Assembly (NCBI GenBank): GCA_902587165.1
Contig: CACIKF010000002.1
Location: 62,001 to 126,000, forward strand
DNA: 64,000 bases
Source of the DNA: Puniceicoccaceae bacterium
GTDB lineage: Bacteria > Verrucomicrobiota > Verrucomicrobiia > Opitutales > Coraliomargaritaceae
Direction of reading: 5' to 3'
Shown here: positions 54,503 to 63,867 of the stretch, piece by piece
Numbering within the stretch: the first letter of the stretch is position 1
Layout: each line of letters opens with the position of its first letter
Notes under the pieces: model-generated
Databases searched by the model: none
Told to the model about the DNA's origin: nothing
The model's input: the letters and a program-made list of their open reading frames with translations, nothing else
Program-made: the position numbers and the translations under genes

Positions 54503-55618
54503 CTAGTGCGCCTCGAAATAACCATCAGCACGCTTAGCGACTAAGCGCTTTAACTCTAGCCCCATCAGTGTGGCGGAAACTTGGGCAGACGAACGATTGA
54601 GCTGTTGCGAAATTTGATCAGGAAGACAGAGCTCTCCTCCTTTAAAACAGTCGAGCACTTGGCGCTCTAGATCATTGAATTCAAATTGAGATGCTTCCGA
54701 CTCCATCGGTAATTCTACCTCAGTCTGTGTGGGGCGAGTATAACGAAGCTCCTCGAGAATGTCGTCGACTGAGGTAACCATGGTCGCGCCATCACGGATC
54801 AGCTGATGGCAACCACCACTACTGGATTGATCAATACGCCCGGGCACGGCCATAACCTGTCGTCCCTGCTCTCCGGCGAAACGAGCCGTAATCATACTGC
54901 CACCAGCGACGGCGCTTTCGACCACGATGACCGCCTCACACATGCCCGCGACTACGCGGTTACGCATAGGGAAAGACTGGCGGTCTGCGCGACGCCCAAG
55001 AGGAAACTCACTAGCGACGGCCCCGGTTACAGCGATCTGTTTATACAAGTCCAGGTTCTCGGGGGGATATACGATATCTAATCCGCAGCCTAACACCGCA
55101 ACAGTTTGACCGCCTGCTTCAAGCGCGCCTTCGTGCGCTGCCGTATCAATACCACGTGCCATACCGCTGACAATACAGAAGCCGAGCTGTGAAAGCGCAG
55201 ACGCAAGCTTACGCGCGATACTGTGACCATAAAGTGTCGCCCGGCGCGTGCCTACGATAGCGATACAAGGGCGATCAATATTGTATTCACCCTTCCAATA
55301 CAAGCCAATGGGCGGGTCATACATTTCTTTAAGCAACGGCGGAAAGGCATCGTCAGGTTGTGCGATAAAGCGAATATTCGAGGCCTTCATACGCTCGATC
55401 TCTCTGGAGATATCAAAGTGTTCAGACCAATGCGCTAAAACCTTAGCGGCCTTCTCGCCGACACCTTTAACACTAAGTAGCTTTTTACGGTCTCCAGCCA
55501 ACACCGCTACGGGGTCGTGATCGAAGGCGTCCAACAAACGGCGCAGCATGATGGGCCCAACATGCTTTAGCCCATTTAGCACGAGTAGCGCTTTGCGATG
55601 ATTCAAATTCGAAGCCAT
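54503..55618 (-). CDS. dprA: DNA processing protein DprA
   Basis: 371 residues. N-terminal HhH/SAM-like LLSVKGVGEKAAKVLAHW, Rossmann-like CIAIVGTRRATLYGHSIA, VSGMARGIDTAAHEGALEAGGQTVAVLGCGLD, and AVPGRIDQSSSGGCHQLIRDGA, all DprA hallmarks; a C-terminal winged helix (LERQVLDCFKGG, DQISQQLNRSSAQVSATLMGLEL). It loads RecA on incoming single strands in transformation. nnr is 4 bases upstream. Confidence 0.95.
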   Translation of the reverse strand: MASNLNHRKALLVLNGLKHVGPIMLRRLLDAFDHDPVAVLAGDRKKLLSVKGVGEKAAKVLAHWSEHFDISREIERMKASNIRFIAQPDDAFPPLLKEMYDPPIGLYWKGEYNIDRPCIAIVGTRRATLYGHSIARKLASALSQLGFCIVSGMARGIDTAAHEGALEAGGQTVAVLGCGLDIVYPPENLDLYKQIAVTGAVASEFPLGRRADRQSFPMRNRVVAGMCEAVIVVESAVAGGSMITARFAGEQGRQVMAVPGRIDQSSSGGCHQLIRDGATMVTSVDDILEELRYTRPTQTEVELPMESEASQFEFNDLERQVLDCFKGGELCLPDQISQQLNRSSAQVSATLMGLELKRLVAKRADGYFEAH

Positions 55619-55622
55619 CGTT

Positions 55623-57209
55623 TCAAATACGCAAGACTTTGGGTAGATAGTCGAGCAACTGTGTAGTTTGGACCGCGATTTGCCCCTTTGCTCTAGCTAG
55701 CAATTGAGCAGCCATACCGTGCAACATAATACCCCGTGCTACGGCGGTCGGCACGCAGACACTGTTTTGCGCAATCATTCCGCCGATCAAACCCGAGAGT
55801 AAATCCCCACTACCACCCCGAGAAAGGACGGGACCGCCTTGCGTATTATAAATGACTGATTTGCCATCGCAGATACGTGTATTAGCACCTTTTAAAACCG
55901 TGATTACACGGTGGGCATCTGAAAAATCAAGAAGTAGTTCGACCGAATAGTTCGCCTCAGTAAGTTTCGCAATCCGCTTGAACTCCCCCATGTGTGGCGT
56001 GAGGACAATTTTGCCAAAATGAGGCTTACGCTTTTGGATGACCTCCATCACACGCACACGAAGCGCATCGGCATCCAACAAGATCGGCAATTCGACATGT
56101 TCAACAATTTCCTGCGTCACCATTTGCGTGTTAGGATCTTTGCCCATACCAGGTCCTACCAGCACGGCCGATGCACTATTGATCCGGTCGAAAAGTAGGG
56201 GCATCGCGTGGGGACTGAGCGTGCCATTAGCCGTCTCTGGCCAAGGAATCCACATCGCCTCAGGAACTTGAGCGGCCAAGGCGCTAGCGATGGATGCCGG
56301 AGCAAAGGCAGTGACTAAGCCAACCCCCGAGCGCACCGCCGCTTTTACTGCCATGAGCAGTGCCCCCGGCATGTAAGCGGAGCCGCCGAGAATGAAAAGA
56401 TGGCCAAATGCACGCTTGTCTACAGCTGCTGGTCGTAGGCGACGAATTGGATCGAGAACTGCGCTCGTTAAAATACTCTCTTTTGCTTGAATCGCTTCCA
56501 TTTGGTGGGCTTCAAAAAAACCAAGGTCGATGTAGCGTATTCGACCACACTCGGCGATTCCTTCAAAGATTGGTTTCTTTGCGATGCCTGTGGCATAAGT
56601 AAAGTCTGCTTGAAAGCTAATTGTACCATCTTTAACACCGTCACCTTTTCCGCTGGGCAAGTCGACCGAGGCACGTAGATCAATCGCCTCAAACATGTTG
56701 ACTGCTTCGATCAATGTGGCAAAGGGCGCACATAAAGGCGGTGAAAAAGCCATGCCTAATAACCCATCGATGCAGATATGAAAGCCCTCGCTATCAGCCG
56801 CATCCGATAACATCTGCGTGATCTCAGAAACATCGTTCTGATCAGAGATCTGATGCGCCTCCACACGACCTTCAAGCTGTTGTAGGGCACGAGCTGCTAG
56901 CGGACGCAACTCTTCATAAGGCAAAGTTAATATCAACTCAACTCGCGCACGCGGGAAGTCGGCCAGTAATTGACCACAAGCGATGAGGGCATCTCCACCG
57001 TTGTTACCTTTGCCTATGAGCGCTAGTATCCGCAAGTACTCAGGCGGGGAACGTAACTCGGCATAGTCCTGAACGAGGCGCTTCGCGATCCCCTGCCCTG
57101 CCAGTTTCATTGCGGCCCACTCAGCTGCTTCATCTACGAGCACGCATGACTCCAGCACTTTGGCCTCTTGGCAACTAAGAACAGGATGGGTAAAAGATAA
57201 AAAATTCAT
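55623..57209 (-). CDS. nnr: Bifunctional NAD(P)H-hydrate epimerase and dehydratase
   Basis: 528 residues, the two-domain form. The N-terminal YjeF epimerase has LALIGKGNNGGDALIACGQL and FHICIDGLLGMAFSPP; the C-terminal dehydratase has HLFILGGSAYMPGALLMAVKAAVRSGVGLVT, ILLDADALRV, VLTPHMGEFKRIAKL and GGSGDLLSGLIGGMIAQ. It repairs damaged NAD(P)H hydrates. dprA starts 4 bases after its stop. Confidence 0.95.
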   Translation of the reverse strand: MNFLSFTHPVLSCQEAKVLESCVLVDEAAEWAAMKLAGQGIAKRLVQDYAELRSPPEYLRILALIGKGNNGGDALIACGQLLADFPRARVELILTLPYEELRPLAARALQQLEGRVEAHQISDQNDVSEITQMLSDAADSEGFHICIDGLLGMAFSPPLCAPFATLIEAVNMFEAIDLRASVDLPSGKGDGVKDGTISFQADFTYATGIAKKPIFEGIAECGRIRYIDLGFFEAHQMEAIQAKESILTSAVLDPIRRLRPAAVDKRAFGHLFILGGSAYMPGALLMAVKAAVRSGVGLVTAFAPASIASALAAQVPEAMWIPWPETANGTLSPHAMPLLFDRINSASAVLVGPGMGKDPNTQMVTQEIVEHVELPILLDADALRVRVMEVIQKRKPHFGKIVLTPHMGEFKRIAKLTEANYSVELLLDFSDAHRVITVLKGANTRICDGKSVIYNTQGGPVLSRGGSGDLLSGLIGGMIAQNSVCVPTAVARGIMLHGMAAQLLARAKGQIAVQTTQLLDYLPKVLRI

Positions 57210-57510
57210 AGGAAGACCGAGTCCAGGGAAAGAATAGTCACTTAAGCTAGAAACATAGGCTAGTTAAGATTCCAGCGATTACACGTATTAATTTCTAAAG
57301 ACTACAAACACGGGGATCACCAGATCTTAGGAGGAAAGTATTAATTTGCAGCGTAACGGATAAGCCATGCTGACCTACTCTAATCAGATCCTACACTAGG
57401 CTTTCACCCTAGACCATGGCTTGAAGCCAAAGATACTGCCGCTAAACCAACCCAAAAATCGACCGCGCCAAAGCACAGAGAGACTCTCGATTAAACTGCT
57501 GAAACATAAA
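57210..57510. other. Gene-free region between nnr and pdxJ
   Basis: 301 bases. No coding frame is convincing. A small hairpin, CTAGG-CTTTCAC-CCTAG at about 57397-57413, and an AGGAGG at about 57330 without a proper start codon are the only structure. CATGCTGACCTACTCTAA at about 57367-57384 resembles CATGCTGACTTACCCTAA at about 50054-50071 (16 of 18 bases), possibly a dispersed repeat. Confidence 0.35.
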
Positions 57511-58260
57511 TCACAGAAACGCCTTCATCTCACGCACGGCTTGGTCGACCCCTACCAAAAGAGCACGACTGATAATAGAGTGCCCAATGTTGAGCTCGTG
57601 CAAATGCGGCAGAGTAACGACTTCAGTGATATTGGTGTAGTTGATACCGTGGCCCGCATTAACTGTGAGGCCGAGATTATACGCCAATTCGGCACCCCTA
57701 CGGAGTATATCAAATTCTCGGTGGCGGTCTGCGTGGTAGTAGGCATTACCGTAGGCACCAGTGTGTAGCTCGATCCACGGGCTCTTCAGCTCTGCCGACA
57801 TTTCGATCTGTGCAGGGTCGGGATCAATGAACAGACTCGTCGCAATGCCTGCCTCGGTCATGGCGGCGACAACTTCGCCCACGCGGGACTTTTGGCCGAC
57901 TATATCGAGACCCCCTTCAGTGGTGATCTCCTCTCGGTTCTCAGGGACTAGACAGACAGAGTGCGGCTTGAGCTCGAGTGCGTAATCGATCATCTCTTGA
58001 GTGCAGGCCATCTCTAGATTCAGGCGCGTGCCAATCTGCATGCGCGCACGTTGAATGTCAGAGTCCTGAACATGGCGGCGATCTTCGCGTAAGTGCATGG
58101 TGATGCCATCGGCACCCGCAGCTTCACTGGCAAGGGCGAAAGCGACGCAGTCAGGCTCGACCTCATCGCCGTGATCAAGAGTGTGTTGACGATAACGCGC
58201 CTGCCGAACAGTCGCGACATGATCGACATTGACGCCTAGAAGGATGTGAGCAGCGGTCAT
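57511..58260 (-). CDS. pdxJ: Pyridoxine 5'-phosphate synthase
   Basis: 249 residues. ILLGVNVDHVATVRQARY, DGITMHLREDRRHVQD, INLEMA-type TRLNLEMACTQEMIDYALELKPHSVCLVPENREEITTEGGLD, and INAGHGINY variant NAGHGINYTNI are PdxJ motifs. It makes pyridoxine phosphate from 1-deoxyxylulose 5-phosphate (product of dxs) and aminoacetone phosphate. argG lies upstream (42 bases), so co-transcription is possible. Confidence 0.96.
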   Translation of the reverse strand: MTAAHILLGVNVDHVATVRQARYRQHTLDHGDEVEPDCVAFALASEAAGADGITMHLREDRRHVQDSDIQRARMQIGTRLNLEMACTQEMIDYALELKPHSVCLVPENREEITTEGGLDIVGQKSRVGEVVAAMTEAGIATSLFIDPDPAQIEMSAELKSPWIELHTGAYGNAYYHADRHREFDILRRGAELAYNLGLTVNAGHGINYTNITEVVTLPHLHELNIGHSIISRALLVGVDQAVREMKAFL

Positions 58261-58302
58261 GGCAAGAAACCTTGGGCCTTCACGTGCAAAGTGCTTATCA
58301 TA

Positions 58303-59556
58303 TTACTCCTTAGACAGCTTGCTTTCCGAAGCAATTTCGGGACCACCCTGCGCGAGTGCACGGCGACGTAGGCGGAGCGCATTTAGACGGATGAAACCAC
58401 TCGCATCGTCGGGATTGTAGTCACTATTGACACCTTCCATCGAGGCGATGTCTTCATCGTAGAGCGAGAGCGGAGACTTACGACCCACGGTAGTGACGTT
58501 GCCCTTGTAGAGTCTAAGGCGAACCGTACCAGTGACAGTCTTTTGCGAGTCATTGATGAGAGCTTGGAGGGCTTCACGCTCAGGAGCATACCAGAACCCG
58601 TTGTAGATTAACTCTGCATAGCGAGGGATCAAACTGTCGCGAAGGTGAGCCAGTTCACGATCCATTGTGAGCGACTCCATATTACGATGCCCTTGAAGCA
58701 GAATTGTGCCGCCTGGAGTTTCATAAACACCACGGCTCTTCATCCCGACAAAGCGGTTTTCTACAATATCAACACGTCCGACACCGTGCTTACCTGCCAG
58801 TTTGTTAAGGTGCTTCATGACTTGAGCAGGATTCATGGCTGCACCGTCTACAGCTACACAGTCACCACACTCGAAATCGAGTTCCACATATTCAGCGTCA
58901 TCTGGCGCATTTTCAGGCGCGGAAGTTAGCTTATACATGTCCTTATTGTCATCCGATGTAGGGTCAAACCAAGGGTCCTCAAGGATGCCCGCTTCGTAAG
59001 AGATGTGGAGTAGATTACGATCCATTGAATATGGTTTCGATGCGCTGGCTTCGACGTCAATATTGTGCTTACGGCAATAGTCGATCATCTCGGTCCGTCC
59101 TGGAAATGCCTTGCGGAATATCTCCATGCGCCATGGTGAAATAATCTCGAGCTTCGGAGCGAGTGCAGCGTAGCCTAGTTCGAAGCGGACTTGGTCATTG
59201 CCCTTACCAGTGGCACCATGCGAGACCGCGTCAGCTCCTTCGCGTTCAGCAATTTCTATGTGGGCTTTGGCAATGAGTGGACGAGCGATCGATGTGCCGA
59301 GCATGTACTGACCTTCATAGATGGCATTGGCTCGCATCATCGGATAAATAAAGTCACGGGCGAACTCTTCGACTAGATCGACGGTGTAGTGCGCGGAGGC
59401 ACCAGTTGCTTTTGCCTTTTCTGCAAGGCCGTCTAGTTCTTCTTCCTGGCCTACATCGGCTGCGAAGGTGATAATGTCAGCGTTGTAGTGCTCCTTAAGC
59501 CAACTGACAAGGACGGAGGTATCAAGACCACCTGAGTATGCGAGTACGATTTTCAT
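58303..59556 (-). CDS. argG: Argininosuccinate synthase
   Basis: 417 residues. ATP site [17 protein letters not shown], then [40 protein letters not shown], and [23 protein letters not shown]. It makes argininosuccinate from citrulline and aspartate. Arginine feeds the agmatine/putrescine route found in this window. pdxJ is 42 bases downstream. Confidence 0.97.
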   Translation of the reverse strand: MKIVLAYSGGLDTSVLVSWLKEHYNADIITFAADVGQEEELDGLAEKAKATGASAHYTVDLVEEFARDFIYPMMRANAIYEGQYMLGTSIARPLIAKAHIEIAEREGADAVSHGATGKGNDQVRFELGYAALAPKLEIISPWRMEIFRKAFPGRTEMIDYCRKHNIDVEASASKPYSMDRNLLHISYEAGILEDPWFDPTSDDNKDMYKLTSAPENAPDDAEYVELDFECGDCVAVDGAAMNPAQVMKHLNKLAGKHGVGRVDIVENRFVGMKSRGVYETPGGTILLQGHRNMESLTMDRELAHLRDSLIPRYAELIYNGFWYAPEREALQALINDSQKTVTGTVRLRLYKGNVTTVGRKSPLSLYDEDIASMEGVNSDYNPDDASGFIRLNALRLRRRALAQGGPEIASESKLSKE

Positions 59557-59645
59557 AGAAAAGTAAGTTAAATACGAACTATGAGAAGTGCCTCTCCTTA
59601 GCGCAGATGCAAGCGGAAAGCTGTGATAGATAACCGGATTTCATC

Positions 59646-59677
59646 CTTTGACGGCCTAAAGGGCGTGACCGTCTAAA
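59646..59677 (-). terminator. Hairpin after the anti-sigma gene
   Basis: GACGG (59650-59654) pairs with CCGTC (59669-59673), extended by CTTT/AAAG across a bulge. It sits 20 bases past the stop of the rpoE-anti-sigma pair on the minus strand. No T tail, so a weak terminator. Confidence 0.35.
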
Positions 59678-59692
59678 GTTGGGACTCCAACG

Positions 59693-60415
59693 CTACTTAA
59701 AGCTTGCGAGCGAAGACTGGAAACCTCCTGGCCAAGGAGCAGACGCTTCGGACTGCATGGACTCGACACGCAAAATCTGTGGTGGAGGCATAGCCGACAT
59801 CTTTTGAACTTCTGCCAGTAGCTCTGCATGGTCGCGGACTACCTCGGGACGTAGGGCAGCGGCCGCACTGATAAATCGAAGCTGCTTTTTCTTAGGTGTG
59901 AGTTCTGGGCTCAGTCCCAATAGCCGGAGCTGGGTAGCTAAACTAGCTTGTTGATTGGCCTTGCGCTGAGCTTGCACATTGGCAAAGCGCCGGATTTCTT
60001 GGTGACCAATACGGTCAAGCAGATCATCTTCAAACAGAACTTCCACCTCCACGCCTTTAAGGGTAGTTTGCGAAGACACCGCTGGCGTCTCTCGAAAAAC
60101 TGGCATAAGTAGGGCAAAACCGAGCGCAAGACTAGCTGCAAAACCTGTGCCCATGATCCAGAGCGGAAAGGTGGTCACCTTATGCGAACTGGGAGACAAA
60201 CTGTTAGATTCATTACGCCAAAATTCATAACTGCGCTTCGGCGACTGTGGATTGAGCGCCATACGCATGGCTAGGTGCATACGGCAGCTTTCGGCAAAAT
60301 CGTCCTTGCGCTCAGCATTTGCAGCCAACTCGCTCTTCAACTCAGCGAGGCCGCAGTCTGAAATTTCCTTATCTAGGTAAAGATTAACGAGCTCTGTAAA
60401 CTTATCTTCGGTCAT
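59693..60415 (-). CDS. Membrane anti-sigma factor
   Basis: 240 residues. An N-terminal helical anti-sigma-like domain (FTELVNLYLDKEISDCGLAELKSELAANAERKDDFAESCRMHL), a membrane helix at about 88-108 (LWIMGTGFAASLALGFALLMPVF) and a periplasmic helical tail ending PWPGGFQSSLASFK. It starts with an ATGA overlap on the sigma gene, the usual sigma/anti-sigma arrangement. No zinc motif. Confidence 0.85.
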   Translation of the reverse strand: MTEDKFTELVNLYLDKEISDCGLAELKSELAANAERKDDFAESCRMHLAMRMALNPQSPKRSYEFWRNESNSLSPSSHKVTTFPLWIMGTGFAASLALGFALLMPVFRETPAVSSQTTLKGVEVEVLFEDDLLDRIGHQEIRRFANVQAQRKANQQASLATQLRLLGLSPELTPKKKQLRFISAAAALRPEVVRDHAELLAEVQKMSAMPPPQILRVESMQSEASAPWPGGFQSSLASFK

Positions 60416-61014
60416 GCAAAATCTTCGCCCAAGAGGCCTCGCAAACTTTCCCGTGCACGGGCGATTCGGCTCTTCACAGTGCCCACGCTGATCTCCAATT
60501 GTTGTGCAATCTCATCGTAGGTCAGGTTCTTTACATTGCGGAGGATCAAAACTTCTTTATGCTTATCATTCAGATATTGCATGCAAGCAGAGACACGATC
60601 AACGAACTCTTGCGTCACAACCGCCTCGGCAGGGTTCTCGTCTGTGCAAGGCATCACATTTTCGAGTGTCAGGCTGCCATCTTCGCTCTGCGGCTGATCA
60701 AGCGAAATCGATTGATCACGCTTGCGGCGAAACCAGTACCAATAGCGGTTGTGCGCCAGATTGGTAGCGATCTGGTAGAGCCAGGTGGAAAAGGAAGCAT
60801 CGCCGCGGAAATTCTCAAGGCCCCGGTGGGCACGAATGAAGGCATCCTGCGTTACTTCCTCTGCATCTTGTTTGTTATTAAGTAGTTGTAAAACTCTTGA
60901 AAAAATTCGGTCGTAGTGGCGAATTACCATTGCGTTGTAGGCAGCCATATCGCCTGCCTTTATGCGCTCAATCAAAAGTTCATCTGCGTCAATAGTATCA
61001 GTTTCCGAAATCAT
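60412..61014 (-). CDS. RpoE-type ECF sigma factor
   Basis: 200 residues. Region 2 YNAMVIRHYDRIFSRVLQLLNNKQDAEEVTQDAFIRAHRGLENFRGDASFSTWLYQIATNLAHNRYWYW and region 4 VSACMQYLNDKHKEVLILRNVKNLTYDEIAQQLEISVGTVKSRIARARESLR. It is coupled to the membrane anti-sigma downstream. Different in type from the 41.8-kb sigma, which has a soluble zinc anti-sigma. Confidence 0.95.
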   Translation of the reverse strand: MISETDTIDADELLIERIKAGDMAAYNAMVIRHYDRIFSRVLQLLNNKQDAEEVTQDAFIRAHRGLENFRGDASFSTWLYQIATNLAHNRYWYWFRRKRDQSISLDQPQSEDGSLTLENVMPCTDENPAEAVVTQEFVDRVSACMQYLNDKHKEVLILRNVKNLTYDEIAQQLEISVGTVKSRIARARESLRGLLGEDFA

Positions 61015-61101
61015 AAGATATTACACAATAATAGATCATATCAACTTAGATTGGAATGCATAAAAATCGTTCAAAATTGAGAAAAATTACTTTTCCTATT
61101 C

Positions 61102-61130
61102 TTGACAATCCAGCGGTAGGTTCCTTGTGT
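61102..61130 (+). promoter_or_regulatory. Promoter of tRNA-Lys
   Basis: A perfect TTGACA at 61102-61107, then 17 bases and TTGTGT at 61125-61130, a poor -10. Initiation would lie about 10 bases before the tRNA. The -35 match is strong; the -10 is weak. Confidence 0.5.
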
Positions 61131-61147
61131 CGCACGCTTCGATGTAA

Positions 61148-61223
61148 GGGTTGTTAGCTCAATCGGTAGAGCAGTTGACTTTTAATCAATTGGTTCGGGG
61201 TTCAAGTCCCCGACAGCCTACCA
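61148..61223 (+). tRNA. tRNA-Lys (anticodon TTT), CCA encoded
   Basis: 76 bases. GGGTTGT pairs with ACAGCCT; the D arm is TAGCTCAATCGGTAGAGC; the anticodon loop CTTTTAA gives TTT; the T arm is CGGGG-TTCAAGT-CCCCG; discriminator A and CCA encoded. A terminator follows. Confidence 0.96.
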
Positions 61224-61230
61224 TCGTTAG

Positions 61231-61263
61231 CGCCCGTAGACCTTTAAGCATGCGGGCTTTTTT
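61231..61263 (+). terminator. Rho-independent terminator after tRNA-Lys
   Basis: GCCCG (61232-61236) and CGGGC (61253-61257) pair and are followed by six T (61258-61263). It lies 8 bases after the CCA end of tRNA-Lys. Confidence 0.85.
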
Positions 61264-61289
61264 CCGCCTCAAAGAATCGCTTGAATCGA

Positions 61290-62114
61290 TTAAAAAAACG
61301 GATTATGAGAGCACTCTTCAGCAACGCTAGTCATAGGACCGTGACCAGGGCAGAGGATAGTATCAAATGGAAGGCTGAGCAGCTGCTCTCGGTTATTTTT
61401 TAACGCGAGCTGATAGTCATATTTGGCGCCGCCCATGGAAAGTGAAAAAAGTGCGTCACCGACGAGGGCAATGGGGCGATTGAGCCCGTGCACTATGTAA
61501 CTAAGCCCACCCTTGGAGTGACCATTTGTTTTTACTGCATAGATATCGAAGCCGCATAGTTGCATCTTAGAATCTGGCTGGAGAGGGCTGACGCCCGCAT
61601 GTGGTTCTTCGGCGGGGCCAAATGCTAGCTTAGTCTGCGCAACGGCGACTAGTTTTTTGAAGCCGCCTACGTGGTCGTGGTGTGTATGTGTTAGGAAGAC
61701 GGCTTTGAGTAAGAGTTCTTGGGCTCGAATACATTCTAAGATTGGCTCCGCGGAGGTACCAGTGTCGAAAGCGATGGCCTCTTTCGTAATAATATTATAC
61801 ACAAGGTAGCTATTCACACTAGCTCCAGGGTAGCCGGCCTCGGGAAAAGGCATGTTACACTGATGGAGTCCGGGTGAAAAAACTTCGCGAGGTGACCAAG
61901 AACGCCCAGCAAGTGCGACAAGCTTATCCGTATCCAATCCAAGTATCGGCGCGAGTTTGCGTGCGTCGATTTCATTAAAGTTGCCATCAAACAAGGCACG
62001 CACTTCATTCAAATTTAAACCAGAGCTGAGCGCGAGAGCGGAATGACTTAGGCGCAGTCCAATAGCTGCTTTTTTTAGCACATCTTGATACTCGTCTTCA
62101 ATCGGAACTGACAT
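61290..62114 (-). CDS. HTH-metallo-beta-lactamase fusion protein
   Basis: 274 residues. An N-terminal Cro/C1-like helix-turn-helix region at about 10-65 (LRLSHSALALSSGLNLNEVRALFDG ... RKLAPILGLDTDKLVALA) is joined to a metallo-beta-lactamase domain (about 75-268): SVNSYLVYN, FLTHTHHDHVGG (HxHxDH), GHSKGG, LVGDALF and LCPGHGPMT. All zinc ligands of a glyoxalase-II-like hydrolase are visible. Its role could be a hydrolase with DNA- or regulator-like head; unknown. Downstream of the tRNA-Lys terminator, on the other strand. Confidence 0.8.
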   Translation of the reverse strand: MSVPIEDEYQDVLKKAAIGLRLSHSALALSSGLNLNEVRALFDGNFNEIDARKLAPILGLDTDKLVALAGRSWSPREVFSPGLHQCNMPFPEAGYPGASVNSYLVYNIITKEAIAFDTGTSAEPILECIRAQELLLKAVFLTHTHHDHVGGFKKLVAVAQTKLAFGPAEEPHAGVSPLQPDSKMQLCGFDIYAVKTNGHSKGGLSYIVHGLNRPIALVGDALFSLSMGGAKYDYQLALKNNREQLLSLPFDTILCPGHGPMTSVAEECSHNPFF

Positions 62115-62449
62115 CTTACATTTTTATCCAAGGCGTCCAAGGTCGACCTCGTCGCTAAATAAAGCCATGGTAAGCGTGATCTGATCTCGCGAATGAAAGA
62201 AGTCGAAGTTCATATTCAAAAAATTACACAAGGTAGCAGCGATTGTCACGTAAGTCTCCAATTAAATATGAGTGAATTATACGCAGCAGGCTAGAGCGTT
62301 TTTTGCAGTCTCCAAGCTAAGCGAAAGCTTGAGTTCACCTCGGAAGTCCTTAAAACATTGAGCATTGGCCAATAGGTTAAATGCAGTCGAATCTGTAGCC
62401 ATTGGAGATAGCTTGCGATTAGAGAGACTTAACTTATAAGAAGACTCTT
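62115..62449. other. Gene-free region before the repeat protein
   Basis: 335 bases holding divergent upstream regions of the HTH-MBL gene and the tryptophan-alanine repeat gene. Nothing with coding character was seen. A run GCGTTTTTTGC and a short inverted pair CAAGCTaagcgaAAGCTTG near 62310-62330 are the only structures noted. Confidence 0.3.
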
Positions 62450-63712
62450 ATGAAATCATCTACCCTAATTCTATATTTCGCCGTATGGTCAATTAGCCTA
62501 GCAGCAGCCTATTACCTTGGTTCTCATGGTGGAAATGTAGGACCCAATGCGGAGCAAGCAGTTAAATTGCCAAGGGAGTTGAAAAAGCCGAAGCTTATTC
62601 AAGATCTAGCTATTGAAACGGTAGCGGCTTATGATAAAAACGCACTCACCGCCTACTTCAGCGGCGATGTTTCACTGCTTGAAGACGCCTTCCTCGAAAT
62701 CCCAATGCTCTCCGGGGAGGCCACTCGCGAGCTGCTGGTTCAAGCCTTCAAATTACCTGCTTCCGATCCTAACCGCTCGCGCTTGATCCGCGACTTGCTC
62801 AGTCGGCTTGCCGAGACAGAGCCCGTCGCCGCGCTGGAACTAGCCTCACAAATAGATTCCCTTCGTGACAGCGAGCGCGCTCGCATTGCCGTGCTTGAAG
62901 TATGGGGGCGTAAAGCTCCAGCTGCAGCGATTGCTTGGGCAAATAATGCCCTCGCAGGTGAGCCGAGTCGCACTCGCAACTCACAACTCATGGCCATCTA
63001 TCGTGGCTACGCTGCGAACAATCCAGCCGCTGCCTTCCAGCAAGCACTCGCCATCAATGATAATAATAGACTTAAAAATCATCTGCTCGACCAGGTGATC
63101 AAAGTGCAAATCGAGTCGGGTGGTCTGCAAGCTGCCAAGCTTGCAGTCGATTTAGTGACCGACCCAGAAATGCAGAGATCACTCCGCCGCGAGTTAGTCG
63201 ATGAGTGGGCAGAATTCGACCCTAAAGCCGCCGCTGCCTATGTGGCCAAACTAGGCGAGGACGCGGATACTAGTATAAAATCTGCACTGGTCAGCGAATG
63301 GGCGGAGAGCGATCCAGCCGCAGCTGCTGCTTGGCTGAGCAGCCTAAACTTGGACGACCCCGCGATCGCCCGTGCTAGCTCATCAGTCATACGCGAGTGG
63401 ACGCGTTACGACCTAGCCGCCTCCGCCGATTGGCTCAACAGCTTGCCCGCAAGCCCCGAGCTCGATCGAGCTGTTATCAGCTACACCTTTCGCGCCGCTG
63501 AGGAGGACCCCGAGACCGCGATGAGCTGGGCGCAGTCGATCGAAGACGATCGGCGTCGCACTTGGACGATGGAGCGCGTCGCTAGTGCTTGGAAAAACCA
63601 AGACGCAGAAACTTTTAAGAACTTCCTAGACAATTCTGAACTCTCTACCGAGCAGCGCGAGAAACTCGAAAACAGCCAATCCCGAGGGTACGGCCACTGG
63701 GGTCGTAGATGA
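62450..63712 (+). CDS. Membrane-anchored tryptophan-alanine repeat protein
   Basis: 420 residues. N-terminal membrane segment (LILYFAVWSISLAAAYYLG). From about 115 it is built of helical repeats of roughly 30 residues with a W-A or W-x3-DP-x-A-A-A core: VWGRKAPAAAIAWANNAL, GYAANNPAAAFQQAL, DEWAEFDPKAAAAYVAKL, SEWAESDPAAAAAWLSSL, REWTRYDLAASADWLNSL, RAAEEDPETAMSWAQSI. Such repeats are like HEAT/TPR solenoids of Verrucomicrobia and Planctomycetes and may mediate protein binding. No catalytic motif. Function unknown. Confidence 0.75.
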   Translation: MKSSTLILYFAVWSISLAAAYYLGSHGGNVGPNAEQAVKLPRELKKPKLIQDLAIETVAAYDKNALTAYFSGDVSLLEDAFLEIPMLSGEATRELLVQAFKLPASDPNRSRLIRDLLSRLAETEPVAALELASQIDSLRDSERARIAVLEVWGRKAPAAAIAWANNALAGEPSRTRNSQLMAIYRGYAANNPAAAFQQALAINDNNRLKNHLLDQVIKVQIESGGLQAAKLAVDLVTDPEMQRSLRRELVDEWAEFDPKAAAAYVAKLGEDADTSIKSALVSEWAESDPAAAAAWLSSLNLDDPAIARASSSVIREWTRYDLAASADWLNSLPASPELDRAVISYTFRAAEEDPETAMSWAQSIEDDRRRTWTMERVASAWKNQDAETFKNFLDNSELSTEQREKLENSQSRGYGHWGRR

Positions 63713-63867
63713 GATCAAATCGAAACAGGTTTGATTACGACATCTTGGCTAGGTGTTTGCTTCACTAAAGACAATACCTGTATCTTATAGAGTGACCCCA
63801 ACCAAAGAGGTATTAATCGCTGTGAACAAAGGTTGAATTTCGCTGAGGAATACGTTTCTCTGATGTG

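Noticed and set aside
57210-57510. Small RNA between nnr and pdxJ
   Set aside because: Only a short 5-bp hairpin and no terminator or promoter pair was found.
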